From the NCBI GenBank assembly GCA_036558305.1, contig DATBFX010000497.1, positions 1 through 24,742 on the forward strand: DNA of 24,742 nt. Reading direction: 5' to 3'. The notes under the pieces are model-generated. The model made no database searches and was not told the DNA's origin. It saw only the letters and a program-made list of their open reading frames with translations. The DNA is from DATBFX01 sp036558305. GTDB taxonomy: Bacteria > Chloroflexota > Chloroflexia > Thermomicrobiales > UBA6265. Numbering within the stretch: the stretch's first letter is position 1; the number at the start of each line of letters is the position of its first letter. Positions 1-8,686 of the stretch are shown here, piece after piece. A program made the position numbers and the translations under genes.

Positions 1-5
1 GCAAG

Positions 6-11
6 TATAGA
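6..11 (+). promoter_or_regulatory. Possible -10 element ahead of pth
   Basis: The hexamer TATAGA near the left edge resembles a sigma-A -10 box. A start about 7 bases downstream would give pth a leader of roughly 70 bases. Any -35 box would lie outside the window, so this is only a suggestion. Confidence 0.25.
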
Positions 12-26
12 GCAGGACGGCGATCC

Positions 27-58
27 GGGGCCCTTCCGGTCGCCTGACAGGGCGCCCC
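27..58 (+). other. Bulged GC hairpin upstream of pth
   Basis: GGGGCCC (27-33) can pair with GGG (50-52) plus CCCC (55-58), with a two-base CG bulge. It could be the terminator of an upstream gene outside the window or a structure in the pth leader. There is no U-tract, so a classical intrinsic terminator is not demonstrated. Confidence 0.3.
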
Positions 59-88
59 AACGTCACCGGGGCCTCGCGGAGCACAGTT

Positions 89-673
89 GTGAAAATCGTC
101 GTCGGGCTGGGTAACCCCGGTCGCGAGTACGCCGGGACGCGCCACAACATCGGGTTCATGGTCGTGACGGGTCTGGCGCGCCTGGCCGGCGACACCACGG
201 TCAAGAAGCGCTTTCGCTCGGAACTCGTGGAGGGGCGGCTCGACGGCGAGAGGATCGTGCTGGTCGCGCCCCAAACCTACATGAACCTGAGCGGCCACGC
301 GGTGCGGGAAGTCGTGAATTGGTACCACCTTCCGCTCGACGAGCTGCTCGTCGTCGCCGACGACCTCGATCTGCCGTTCGGCACGCTTCGCATGCGGGCG
401 CGCGGCTCGGCGGGCGGCCACAACGGGCTGGCCTCGATCATCGAGCAGTTGGGGACCCAGGACGTGCCGCGCCTCAAGATCGGGATCGGCCGCGGACCCG
501 GGACCGCCTATTCGCGGGTGCTCTCGCGGTTCTCGCCCGAGGAAGAGCGCGCCCTGCCCGACCTGATTGAGCGAGCCACCGGGGGAGTCCGGCTCTGGCT
601 GCGCGAGGGTATCATCGCGGCGATGAACGAGGTCAACCGGCGAGTCGAACCGGAACCGTCGGCTATCGCCTAA
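89..673 (+). CDS. pth: Peptidyl-tRNA hydrolase
   Basis: This enzyme frees tRNA from peptidyl-tRNAs that drop off the ribosome by hydrolysing the ester bond. The 194-residue product has the usual family length. Visible signatures are VGLGNPGREYAGTRHNIGF near the N terminus (Asn9 and the catalytic His19), DDLDLPFG (Asp91, equivalent to the catalytic-site Asp93 of the E. coli enzyme) and GSAGGHNGL (Asn112). The start is GTG at 89, which places the conserved MKIVVGLGNPG exactly at the N terminus. A weak purine stretch (CGGAG) lies upstream. The next gene follows 48 bases later on the same strand, so cotranscription is possible. The assignment is secure. Confidence 0.97.
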   Translation: MKIVVGLGNPGREYAGTRHNIGFMVVTGLARLAGDTTVKKRFRSELVEGRLDGERIVLVAPQTYMNLSGHAVREVVNWYHLPLDELLVVADDLDLPFGTLRMRARGSAGGHNGLASIIEQLGTQDVPRLKIGIGRGPGTAYSRVLSRFSPEEERALPDLIERATGGVRLWLREGIIAAMNEVNRRVEPEPSAIA

Positions 674-710
674 CCCGTTCTCTCATCGCCGATTCCGCGT
701 CGTCCACCAG

Positions 711-720
711 GGAGGAAAGG
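711..720 (+). promoter_or_regulatory. Strong ribosome binding site fixing a TTG start
   Basis: GGAGGAAAGG sits six bases before the GGAGG-spaced TTG at 722. It supports that rare initiation codon for the hydroxyacyl-CoA dehydrogenase gene. Confidence 0.75.
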
Positions 721-721
721 C

Positions 722-1588
722 TTGGCAGAGCAACGAGACGACGGGATCGCATCGGTTGCGGTGGTGGGCGGCGGGACGATGGGGAGCGGTATCGCCCAAG
801 TGGTCGCGCAAGCCGGACTGCCGGTAACGCTGATCGAGCGGAGTGGCGCGGACGTGGAGCGGGCGGTCGCGGCCATCGGCGCAAACCTCGCTCGAGCGGT
901 CCAGCGGGGGAAGCTGACCGCCGCCGCCGGCGATGCGGTTCGGGACAGGATTTCGCCCGGCCTCGACTACGGAGCGGCCGCCGGGGCCGACGTCGTCGTC
1001 GAGGCGGTCTTCGAGGATCTCGACGTCAAGCGCGACGTCTTCCGCGCGGTGGCTCCCCTGCTTGGACCGAACGCGTTGCTCGCCAGCAACACCTCGTCGA
1101 TCTCCGTGACGTCCCTCGCCGCGGCGACGACCATACCGGAGCGAGTCGTCGGCATGCACTTCTTCAATCCGGTTCCGGTGCTGCCCTTGGTCGAGGTCGT
1201 CCGCGGTCTCCAGACCTCCGACGAGACGGTCCAGCGCGTCGACGCCTTCGCCCGCCGTCTCGGCAAGACGCCGGTCGTCGTCAACGACTTCCCGGGTTTC
1301 GTTTCCAACCGCGTCCTGATGCCGATGATCAATGAGGCGATTTTTTGCCTGGGCGAAAACGTGGCCACGCGCGAGGCGATCGACGAGGTGATGAAGCTCG
1401 GGATGGCGCACCCGATGGGACCGCTCGCATTGGCCGATCTTGTCGGGCTCGACGTCTGCCTGTCGATCCTCGAAGTCCTTCAGCGGGACCTCGGCGACGA
1501 CAAGTACCGGCCGGCTCCCCTCCTCCGCAAACTCGTCGCGGCCGGCAAACTGGGCCGCAAGTCGGGCGAGGGATTTTATGTCTACTAA
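722..1588 (+). CDS. hbd: 3-hydroxyacyl-CoA (3-hydroxybutyryl-CoA) dehydrogenase
   Basis: NAD(P)-dependent oxidation of 3-hydroxyacyl-CoA to 3-oxoacyl-CoA, or the reverse, in the cytoplasm. The 288-residue length is that of single-function Hbd/PaaH enzymes and not of the large FadB fusions. The Rossmann glycine motif VVGGGTMGSGIAQ lies at residues 14-26. The catalytic dyad is His146 in GMHFFNPVP and Glu158 in LVEVV, with the family's 12-residue spacing. The C-terminal domain shows NDFPGFVSNRVLMPMINEA, HPMGPLALADLVGLD and the closing GRKSGEGFYVY. The start is TTG with a strong Shine-Dalgarno. The stop lies 17 bases before the B12-binding subunit gene, so the two and meaB probably form an operon. 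Whether the true substrate is a C4 or a longer acyl-CoA cannot be read from sequence. Confidence 0.93.
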   Translation: MAEQRDDGIASVAVVGGGTMGSGIAQVVAQAGLPVTLIERSGADVERAVAAIGANLARAVQRGKLTAAAGDAVRDRISPGLDYGAAAGADVVVEAVFEDLDVKRDVFRAVAPLLGPNALLASNTSSISVTSLAAATTIPERVVGMHFFNPVPVLPLVEVVRGLQTSDETVQRVDAFARRLGKTPVVVNDFPGFVSNRVLMPMINEAIFCLGENVATREAIDEVMKLGMAHPMGPLALADLVGLDVCLSILEVLQRDLGDDKYRPAPLLRKLVAAGKLGRKSGEGFYVY

Positions 1589-1605
1589 CAGACTCCAGGT
1601 GTGAG

Positions 1606-2043
1606 ATGACCCCGCGGCAGTCCACGGGGATCGAGCCGGCTCCGATTCGTGTGCTGGTGGCAAAACCGGGTCTCGACGGCCACGATCGCGGTGCCAAGGT
1701 CATGGTCAGGGCCTTGCGCGACGCCGGCTTTGAGGTCATCTACACGGGACTCTTCCAAACGCCGGACATGATCGCGACGGCGGCGTTGCAGGAAGACGTC
1801 GACGTGATCGGTTTGAGTATCCTGTCGGGCGCGCATCTGACCCTGTTTCCGCTCATCATGGCGGCGCTGAAAGAGAAGGGTATCGACGACGTCCTCGTCG
1901 TCGCCGGCGGAACCATTCCGGAGGAGGACGTGGACGAGGTCAAGCGCATGGGGGTCGCCGCCGTATTCGGGCCCGGTACGTCCCTGCGTTCGGCGATCGA
2001 GTTCATCCGCGAACACGCCCCGCGTCGAAGCGACGTCGCCTGA
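1606..2043 (+). CDS. Cobalamin-binding small subunit of an acyl-CoA mutase
   Basis: A 145-residue free-standing B12-binding domain like the C-terminal domain or small subunit of methylmalonyl-CoA mutase. The cobalamin signature DxHxxG appears as GLDGHDRGAKV, whose His supplies the lower axial ligand. The downstream conserved pieces DVIGLSILSGAH (the S-L-loop) and VVAGGTIPEED are also present. Split mutases of this sort pair with a separate ~550-residue catalytic subunit, which is not in this window. The open frame runs on upstream into the dehydrogenase gene, but conserved sequence begins just after ATG 1606, preceded by AGGTGTGAG. MeaB starts one base after its stop. The partner could make this a methylmalonyl-CoA or a 2-hydroxyisobutyryl-CoA type mutase; sequence alone does not decide. 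Confidence 0.9.
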   Translation: MTPRQSTGIEPAPIRVLVAKPGLDGHDRGAKVMVRALRDAGFEVIYTGLFQTPDMIATAALQEDVDVIGLSILSGAHLTLFPLIMAALKEKGIDDVLVVAGGTIPEEDVDEVKRMGVAAVFGPGTSLRSAIEFIREHAPRRSDVA

Positions 2044-2044
2044 G

Positions 2045-3013
2045 ATGGGATTGGCCGACGGCGTGCTGGCGGGGAGTCAACGGGCCCTGGCGCGCCTCGC
2101 CACCCACGTCGAGAACGACGACGACGTGGGCCGTGCCGGTCTCCTCAAACTCTTTCCGCACACGGGGCGTGCCCATGTCGTCGGCGTGACCGGTCCTCCC
2201 GGCGCCGGCAAGAGCACCCTCATCAGTGCGCTGATCGGCACCCTCCTCGAACGTCGGTTCACGGTCGGGGTGGTTGCCATCGACCCGACCAGTCCCTTCA
2301 GCGGTGGCGCTACCCTCGGCGACCGCATCCGCATGCTCGAACGGCAGTCTTTTCCGGGCGTCTTTATCCGAAGCATGGCCTCGCGGGGACGGACGGGGGG
2401 GCTGGCACCGGCAACGGCGGGGATGATCCACCTCCTCGATGCCGGCGGCTACGACGTTATCCTCGTCGAGACGGTCGGTGTCGGTCAGGAGCAGGTCGAC
2501 ATCGGCTGCCTCGTCGACACGCTGGTGCTGATCCAGGTACCGGGGAGCGGCGACGCCGTCCAACTCCTGAAGGCGGGCGTTCTCGAGTTCGCCGACGTCA
2601 TCGTGGTCAACAAGGCCGATCTGGTCGGAGCGGAAGATTTGGCACGCGGGCTGCGGTCGATGGTGACGGCCTCGCCGCGAGATCGCGGCGATTGGTCGCC
2701 GCCCGTTCTCCGTTGTTCAGCGACCAAGGGGGAGGGAATCCCTCAACTGGCCGACGCGGTGATCGACCATTTTGCGTTTCTCAAGACGGACGACCGGCTG
2801 CAGCGGCGGCGGCGTGCCGCTGCCAAGAGCGAGATCGTCGACCGCGTCAACGCCGTCATCGCGCGGCGATTCTCGTCGGCGGATGCGAGAGACGACCTGA
2901 CCGATCGGTTGGTGGACGACGTCGCGCAGAGGCGAATGACATCGTTTGCCGCGGCTCGCATCCTCCTCGATCGCTGGCGGTCGTCGGAACCCAACACCGG
3001 CGAATCGAGCTAG
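2045..3013 (+). CDS. meaB: MeaB/ArgK-family G-protein chaperone of B12 mutase
   Basis: A SIMIBI-class P-loop GTPase that gates loading of adenosylcobalamin into acyl-CoA mutases and protects them from inactivation. The 322-residue length is typical. The Walker A motif GVTGPPGAGKST is at residues 47-58. DPTSPFSGGATLGDRIRM follows at 80-97, ETVGVGQ at 142-148, and the base-recognition NKAD at 189-192. It begins one base after the stop of the mutase small subunit, which implies translational coupling and a shared partner. The older name ArgK reflects a disproved role in arginine transport. The stop codon overlaps the opposing larB stop. There is no mutase large subunit next to it. Confidence 0.95.
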   Translation: MGLADGVLAGSQRALARLATHVENDDDVGRAGLLKLFPHTGRAHVVGVTGPPGAGKSTLISALIGTLLERRFTVGVVAIDPTSPFSGGATLGDRIRMLERQSFPGVFIRSMASRGRTGGLAPATAGMIHLLDAGGYDVILVETVGVGQEQVDIGCLVDTLVLIQVPGSGDAVQLLKAGVLEFADVIVVNKADLVGAEDLARGLRSMVTASPRDRGDWSPPVLRCSATKGEGIPQLADAVIDHFAFLKTDDRLQRRRRAAAKSEIVDRVNAVIARRFSSADARDDLTDRLVDDVAQRRMTSFAAARILLDRWRSSEPNTGESS

Positions 3014-3786
3014 GACGCGGAATCGCGGGCCGCGGCGACCCGGTTTGCGATCAGCGCCGCCGTCGCGCCGGCACCCACGCCGTTGTCGATGTTGACGACG
3101 ACGAGTCCCGGTGCGCACGACTGCAACATCGACATCAGCGCCGCGGTTCCATCGCCTCCGAATCCGTATCCGGTCGACGTCGGGAGACCGATGACCGGCA
3201 CGGCGACCAACCCGGCGACGACCGACGGCAACGCCCCGTCCATCCCCGCCACGACCACGATGGCGTCGACGCCGTGGGCGATCACGCGTTCGAGAGGCTC
3301 GACCAGACGGTGCAGACCGGCGACGCCGACGTCGCGAATCTGGAAGACCGCCGTACCCATCTCCCGGGCGATGAAGGTCGCTTCGGCGGCAATCGGAGCA
3401 TCGGACGAACCGGCCGTGATGACGGCAACCCGACCCCCCGCCACGGGTGGTCGGGAGTCGGCAACGGACACCACCACCGCGCGGGCGTCCTCGTCGACGA
3501 CGACCCCGAAATCGTTGCCCAGCTCGGAAGCGACGGCGGACAGCGTGGCCTGGGGACATCGTGTCGCGATCGCGCGTCCGGTGAGCGTCGCCAGTTCGGC
3601 GAGACTGGCGACGACCTCCGGTGCCGGTTTGGACCGGGCGTAGACGATCTCGGGGATGCCGGCTCTGGCTTGGCGGGAGGGGTCGAGGCGAGTTGCTGGT
3701 GCTTGTGAACAAGTCGTGCCATGGGTGGGCTTTTGGGATATGTCGTGAAGGACGCGGCGCACCGCGTCGAACGGTCGCTCGTTCAT
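3010..3786 (-). CDS. larB: Nickel-pincer cofactor biosynthesis protein LarB
   Basis: LarB carboxylates and hydrolyses nicotinic acid adenine dinucleotide to make pyridinium-3,5-biscarboxylate mononucleotide, the first step toward the nickel-pincer nucleotide of lactate racemase-type enzymes. The 258-residue product has an N-terminal helical region with GIPEIVYARSK (43-53) and a PurE-like C-terminal domain. That domain carries ITAGSSDAPIAAEA, GMDGALPSVVAGL, LPTSTGYGFGG and SCAPGLVVVNIDNG. Cys224 matches the cysteine that forms the covalent pyridine intermediate. Family members usually read GMEGALPSVV, so Asp183 is a conservative oddity. The ATG overlaps the tlyA stop as ATGA. No larC, larE or larA is visible in the window. 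Confidence 0.93.
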   Translation of the reverse strand: MNERPFDAVRRVLHDISQKPTHGTTCSQAPATRLDPSRQARAGIPEIVYARSKPAPEVVASLAELATLTGRAIATRCPQATLSAVASELGNDFGVVVDEDARAVVVSVADSRPPVAGGRVAVITAGSSDAPIAAEATFIAREMGTAVFQIRDVGVAGLHRLVEPLERVIAHGVDAIVVVAGMDGALPSVVAGLVAVPVIGLPTSTGYGFGGDGTAALMSMLQSCAPGLVVVNIDNGVGAGATAALIANRVAAARDSAS

Positions 3787-4580
3787 GCCGGTACCACCCC
3801 GTCGATCATCGCCGCGATCGCCGCGTTGTGATCTCCTTTTGCCCCACTGCTTTGGGGTCGCAGCGCCGCCAGGAACTCGACGTTGCCCTCCGGTCCGCGC
3901 AGCGGCGATCTGGTCAGACCGGTCACCGCGAATCCCTCATCGACCGCGCGGGAGAGCACCTTTTCGAGGACCTTCCGGTGGGTCGCGGGGCTCCGGACCA
4001 CGCCACGACTGCCCACCTCGTGCCTGCCCGCCTCGAACTGCGGTTTGATCAACGGCACGCACCACCCGCCTTCGCACAGCAGCTTCGCGGCGATCGGAAG
4101 AATCAGGTCGAGCGAAATGAAGGAGACATCGATCGTCACGAACGAGATCGGTTCGGGCAACGACGCGAGGTATCGGGCGTTCGTACGCTCGAGCACCATA
4201 ACCCGCGGATCGTCGCGGAGTCGACTGTCGAGTTGCCCGTATCCCACGTCGACGGCGTAGACCCTGGCCGCTCCCTCTTGGAGGAGGCAGTCGGTGAATC
4301 CGCCGGTACTGGCGCCCAGATCGGCGCACACCCGCCCGGCAACATCGATCCCAAACACGCCGAGCGCGTGGGCAAGCTTCTCGCCGCCGCGACTCACAAA
4401 TCGCGGTTTCACACGCAGCGCGACCACGTCTGTGTCGGCCACCGACGATCCCGCGCGCGAGACGACGATCCCGTTGACCGTGACGTCACCGGCAAGGATC
4501 ACGGCGCGCGCTTTCGAGCGGGTATCGACGAGCCCCCGTTCGACGACGACTTCGTCGAGTCGCTGGCGTTGGACGGTCAT
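3783..4580 (-). CDS. tlyA: TlyA-family rRNA 2'-O-methyltransferase
   Basis: Predicted to methylate ribose 2'-OH groups of rRNA (C1409 of 16S and, in some species, C1920 of 23S). In actinobacteria this determines capreomycin sensitivity. The 265-residue product has an N-terminal S4 RNA-binding domain (about 4-60, QRLDEVVVERGLV...GDVTVNG) and an FtsJ-like Rossmann methylase. The latter shows FVSRGGEKL, ADLGASTGGFTD (SAM site), IDVSFISL, LIKPQFE and VEFLA. The likely catalytic tetrad is Lys68, Asp151, Lys179 and Glu235. A longer reading from 4628 is open, but it would overlap ruvC by 49 bases. ATG 4580 shares one base with the ruvC stop (TGATG) and starts right before the S4 domain. The stop overlaps larB by four bases. 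Confidence 0.93.
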   Translation of the reverse strand: MTVQRQRLDEVVVERGLVDTRSKARAVILAGDVTVNGIVVSRAGSSVADTDVVALRVKPRFVSRGGEKLAHALGVFGIDVAGRVCADLGASTGGFTDCLLQEGAARVYAVDVGYGQLDSRLRDDPRVMVLERTNARYLASLPEPISFVTIDVSFISLDLILPIAAKLLCEGGWCVPLIKPQFEAGRHEVGSRGVVRSPATHRKVLEKVLSRAVDEGFAVTGLTRSPLRGPEGNVEFLAALRPQSSGAKGDHNAAIAAMIDGVVPA

Positions 4581-5071
4581 CAGGCGGTCGCGGTCAGACG
4601 TTCGAACGACGAACGCTGCGCGTGACACAGCGCGACGGCGAGGGCGTCGGCGGCATCGTCGGGTTGCGGCGCGTGGTCGAGCCCGAGGATGATGCGGACC
4701 ATTTCCTGCATTTGGGTCTTGTCCGCTTTGCCGTAGCCGACGACGGCATGCTTGACTTCCGATGGACTGTACTCGACCACCGGCACACCCGCCCTGGCGG
4801 CCGCCAAGAGGACGACCCCTCGCGCCTGTCCCACCGCGATTGCCGTCGTCACGTTGCGCGCAAAGAAGAGTTGCTCGACCGCCAGAACGTCGGGTTGGTA
4901 TTCGCCGAGCAACGTCGAAACCCGCTCGAAGAGTTCGTTCAGTCGATCCGGCATCGCGCGGTCGGGAGGCGTCGAGATCGCGCCGAAGTCGAGCATGCGT
5001 GGCTCATCGCCCGATTCGACGACGCCAAAACCCAACAACGCCGTGCCCGGATCGATACCGAGGATGATCAT
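4580..5071 (-). CDS. ruvC: Holliday junction resolvase RuvC
   Basis: A homodimeric endonuclease that resolves Holliday junctions produced by RuvAB-driven branch migration. The 163-residue length is standard. The RNase H-like fold carries the acidic catalytic residues: Asp7 in GIDPGTALLGFG, Glu66 in AVEQLFFARN, then Asp139 and Asp142 in PQPDDAADALAVALCH. Phe69/70 correspond to the junction-wedge aromatic region, and YSPSEVKHAVVGYGKADKTQ is also conserved. It follows yebC by 20 bases on the same strand, a common pairing. The usual ruvA and ruvB are not next, their place being taken by tlyA and larB. Confidence 0.96.
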   Translation of the reverse strand: MIILGIDPGTALLGFGVVESGDEPRMLDFGAISTPPDRAMPDRLNELFERVSTLLGEYQPDVLAVEQLFFARNVTTAIAVGQARGVVLLAAARAGVPVVEYSPSEVKHAVVGYGKADKTQMQEMVRIILGLDHAPQPDDAADALAVALCHAQRSSFERLTATA

Positions 5072-5091
5072 GTCAAGCCACAGGGTCGAAC

Positions 5092-5838
5092 TCAGGTAAT
5101 TTGGGCAAAGACTTCGTCGCTGACTTCAAGGTTTGAGTAGACCTGCTGGACATCGTCGAGATCCTCGAGTCTTTCCATCAGGCGAATCGCTTTGACCGCG
5201 GCATCCGGTTCGGGGGTCATCGGCGTCTTGGGACGCATTGTCGGCTCGGCCGAGATGACGTCGAGTCCGGCTGCCGCCAACCCCTCATGCACGCGGTGAA
5301 GGTCCTGCATCTCGGTGTAGACCTCGACCGCGTCGTCCTCGGGTTGCACGTCGGCAGCGCCGGCATCGATGGCGATCAAAGCGATTTCGTCCGGATCGAG
5401 CGACCCCGGTTGGACGACGATGTGCCCAACGTGATCGAACATCCAGGACACGCTACCGTTCTCGCCGAGCGTGCCGCCTGCCCTCGTCAGCACCGCTCGG
5501 ACCTCTCCGACCGTCCGATTCCGGTTGTCGGTCATTGCCTGAATCATCAGGGCGATGCCGCCTGGGCCATACCCCTCGTAGTAGATTTCGTCGATGTTGT
5601 CGGCGCCGGCTCCGCCGCCCGCCCGCTCGATCGCGCGGTCGATGTTGTCCTTTGGCATGTTTTCGGCGCGCGCCTTCTGGACGGCAATCCGCAGGCGAGG
5701 ATTGGCTTCGGGATCGGGGATGCCCGAGCGGGCGGCGACGGTGATCTCACGCGCCAGCTTTGTAAACAGTTGGCCCCGCTTGGCGTCGGTGGCACCCTTT
5801 TGCCGCTTGATCGTCGACCATTTTGAATGTCCAGACAT
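5092..5838 (-). CDS. yebC: YebC/PmpR-family (TACO1-like) protein
   Basis: A cytoplasmic protein of the YebC/TACO1 family, long annotated as a transcriptional regulator. More recent work on relatives points to a role in translating difficult sequences such as proline tracts. The 248-residue length is canonical. The invariant start MSGHSKWSTIKRQKGATDAK is present, followed by LFTKLAREI, NPRLRIAVQKARAENMPKDN, YEGYGPGGIALM and NGSVSWMFDHVG. ATG 5838 is preceded by AAGGAG with nine bases of spacing. It leads the yebC-ruvC-tlyA-larB run and has its own candidate promoter in the divergent region with the sigma factor gene. The family assignment is secure; the precise role is not. Confidence 0.96.
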   Translation of the reverse strand: MSGHSKWSTIKRQKGATDAKRGQLFTKLAREITVAARSGIPDPEANPRLRIAVQKARAENMPKDNIDRAIERAGGGAGADNIDEIYYEGYGPGGIALMIQAMTDNRNRTVGEVRAVLTRAGGTLGENGSVSWMFDHVGHIVVQPGSLDPDEIALIAIDAGAADVQPEDDAVEVYTEMQDLHRVHEGLAAAGLDVISAEPTMRPKTPMTPEPDAAVKAIRLMERLEDLDDVQQVYSNLEVSDEVFAQIT

Positions 5839-5879
5839 GGCGTAGCACTCCTTCGGGGCCGGTGCATCGTCATCGACGA

Positions 5880-5908
5880 ACTATACCATTCGCACGTGGA
5901 CGTGCCCG
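5880..5908 (-). promoter_or_regulatory. Candidate yebC operon promoter
   Basis: On the minus strand a good -10 box TATAGT (5885-5880) would start transcription near 5874, leaving a 36-base leader with the AAGGAG site. The corresponding -35 area is poor. The perfect palindrome GCACGT-GG-ACGTGC (5892-5905) lies in the spacer and -35 area, which could be an operator. Confidence 0.45.
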
Positions 5909-5943
5909 TCTTGAGGCAGTTCATGAAAAGGAATGACAAGGAC

Positions 5944-5972
5944 TTGAAATGTCCCTAAAGTTGGCCTAGAAT
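5944..5972 (+). promoter_or_regulatory. Sigma-A type promoter of the primary sigma factor gene
   Basis: TTGAAA (5944-5949) and TAGAAT (5967-5972) are separated by exactly 17 bases, close to the sigma-70 consensus. Transcription would start near 5979, giving the sigma-factor mRNA a leader of about 190 bases if translation begins at 6169. Confidence 0.7.
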
Positions 5973-6013
5973 CAAGCTAAGTGAGCCACCGCAAACCATC
6001 GAGAGAGGGGGTT

Positions 6014-6049
6014 ATGACAACCTGCGGTCCCCGCATCCCTCCGAATTGA
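6014..6049 (+). CDS. Short upstream ORF (11 codons) in the sigma factor leader
   Basis: ATG 6014 is preceded two bases away by a purine-rich GAGAGAGGGGG run. The frame encodes MTTCGPRIPPN before TGA. The stop overlaps an in-frame TTG (6046) of the sigma factor reading frame as TTGA. It may be a leader peptide, a coupling device for an extended sigma factor, or chance. No homologue is recognised; it contains two prolines before the last residue. Confidence 0.35.
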   Translation: MTTCGPRIPPN

Positions 6050-6168
6050 GCGGCGTCGGAACGGGTCCCCCATCGCCGTCTGGCGTGGGGATTTTGTTTG
6101 CCGCAGGATGCCCGCGCGCGTCGATTGCCGGTTCAATCGCGCGCTTTCATCAGGTGGTGGGACGATCC

Positions 6169-7305
<1,137 letters not shown>

Positions 7306-7374
7306 TCCCGGACCGTCGCGTCGGCCGAACCGACCGTCGGGCAGGGCCGTGCGGTGTACCGTCGCGATCGCCCG

Positions 7375-8634
7375 TCACACATTCGGCGCAGAGAAGATGA
7401 GCGCGACGTTGTGCCCGCCGAAGCCCATCGAGTTGCTGAGCACGTGGCGCAACCGCGCGGCTCTCGCCGTGTTCGGCACGTAGTCGAGGTCGCAGTCCGG
7501 ATCGGGGTTGGCGTAGTTGATCGTCGGTGGGATGCACCCCTCGCCGATCGCCTTGAGGCAGAACACGGCTTCGAGCGCACCCGCCGCACCGAGCAAGTGG
7601 CCGGTCATCGACTTCGTCGAACTGATCGGCACCCGAACGGCGTGTTCGCCGAGTGCGGATTTGATGGCCGCGGTTTCCAGTTTCTCGTTCAATTGCGTCG
7701 ACGTGCCGTGGGCATTGACGTAGTCGATGTCCTCGGGCTTGAGGCCGGCGTCGCGGAGCGCAAGACCGATCGCTCTTGCCGCCCCTTCGCCTTCCGGTCC
7801 GGGCTGCACGATGTGGTTGGCGTCGTCGGTCGTCGCATAGCCGGAGAGTTCGCCCAGGACCACCGCGCCCCGTTGCACGGCGCGGTCATATTCCTCAAGG
7901 ACCAGCACCGCGCCGCCCTCCGCCAACACGAAACCGTCGCGGCCGGCGTCGAACGGCCGGCTTGCCGCCTGCGGGTCGTCGTTGCGCTTCGACAACGCCC
8001 CCATGGCGTTGAATCCGGCCACGGAAAGCCGGGTAACGGGAGCCTCACCGCCGCCGCAGAACATGATGTCGGCCAGGCCATCGCGGATCATCCGCGCGCC
8101 TTCGCCGATGGCATGTGCGGCGCTGGCGCAGGCCGAGACCGTCGCCAACGTCGGTCCCTTGGCATTGAGGGCAATCGCCGCCATTCCCGCCGCCATGTTC
8201 GGCAGGACCATCGGCGCAAAAAACGGACCGAGCCGACCCGGTCCCTGGGTCATCACTGTTTCGGCACCGTTTTCCAGCGTCTCCATTGCCCCCATGCCGG
8301 TGCCGATCAGTACCCCGGCTCGGAGGGGATCGAAGGTGCCGGGTGTCAAACCGGCTTGCGCCGCCGCCTCGAGCGCCGCCGTCACGGCAAGTTGCGTATA
8401 CCGATCCATGCGGCGGGCTTCCTTCCGGCCAAGCAGGGCGGCCGGATCAAAGTCCTTGATCTCGCCCGCAATCGCCGTCGCGTAGCCGGTGGAGTCGAAT
8501 CTGGTTATGCGATCGATACCCGAACGCCCCGCGACGAGATTCGACCAGGTTTCCTCGACCGTCAGACCAAGCGGCGAAATCGCTCCCACACCCGTCACGA
8601 CCACCCGCGGCCGTTTGTTGTTCCTGCCTGGCAT
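7375..8634 (-). CDS. fabF: 3-oxoacyl-[acyl-carrier-protein] synthase II (KAS II)
   Basis: Condenses malonyl-ACP with acyl-ACP in the elongation cycle of type II fatty acid synthesis. From ATG 8634 the product has 419 residues, near the typical 412. The thiolase-fold Cys-His-His triad is Cys169 (VSACASAAHA), His309 (VNAHGTSTQLN) and His346 (TKSMTGHLLGAAG), each exactly six residues beyond the E. coli positions. GFGGHNVALIF closes the protein. The frame stays open to 8880 and another ATG lies at 8664. The candidate promoter (start near 8680) and the conserved RVVVTGVGAISPLG favour 8634. The gene stands alone, away from other fab genes, and converges on the sigma factor gene. Some relatives act in polyunsaturated or polyketide pathways, but nothing here suggests that. 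Confidence 0.95.
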   Translation of the reverse strand: MPGRNNKRPRVVVTGVGAISPLGLTVEETWSNLVAGRSGIDRITRFDSTGYATAIAGEIKDFDPAALLGRKEARRMDRYTQLAVTAALEAAAQAGLTPGTFDPLRAGVLIGTGMGAMETLENGAETVMTQGPGRLGPFFAPMVLPNMAAGMAAIALNAKGPTLATVSACASAAHAIGEGARMIRDGLADIMFCGGGEAPVTRLSVAGFNAMGALSKRNDDPQAASRPFDAGRDGFVLAEGGAVLVLEEYDRAVQRGAVVLGELSGYATTDDANHIVQPGPEGEGAARAIGLALRDAGLKPEDIDYVNAHGTSTQLNEKLETAAIKSALGEHAVRVPISSTKSMTGHLLGAAGALEAVFCLKAIGEGCIPPTINYANPDPDCDLDYVPNTARAARLRHVLSNSMGFGGHNVALIFSAPNV

Positions 8635-8686
8635 TTCCCGCCCCACGTTTGACGACGACTTCATCCGCGCGATCGCGACAACGTTG

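Noticed and set aside
1345..1605. Upstream extension of the B12-binding subunit
   Set aside because: The frame is open but overlaps the end of the dehydrogenase gene and is Arg-rich shadow sequence; homology begins after ATG 1606.
683..1663. 326-codon minus-strand ORF
   Set aside because: Antisense to the hydroxyacyl-CoA dehydrogenase, composed of Arg/Asp/His-rich shadow sequence without a recognisable fold.
7306..7374. Short GTCGG/CCGAC hairpin between the sigma factor gene and fabF as a terminator
   Set aside because: The stem is only five base pairs with no U-tract; such pairs are expected by chance in this GC-rich sequence.
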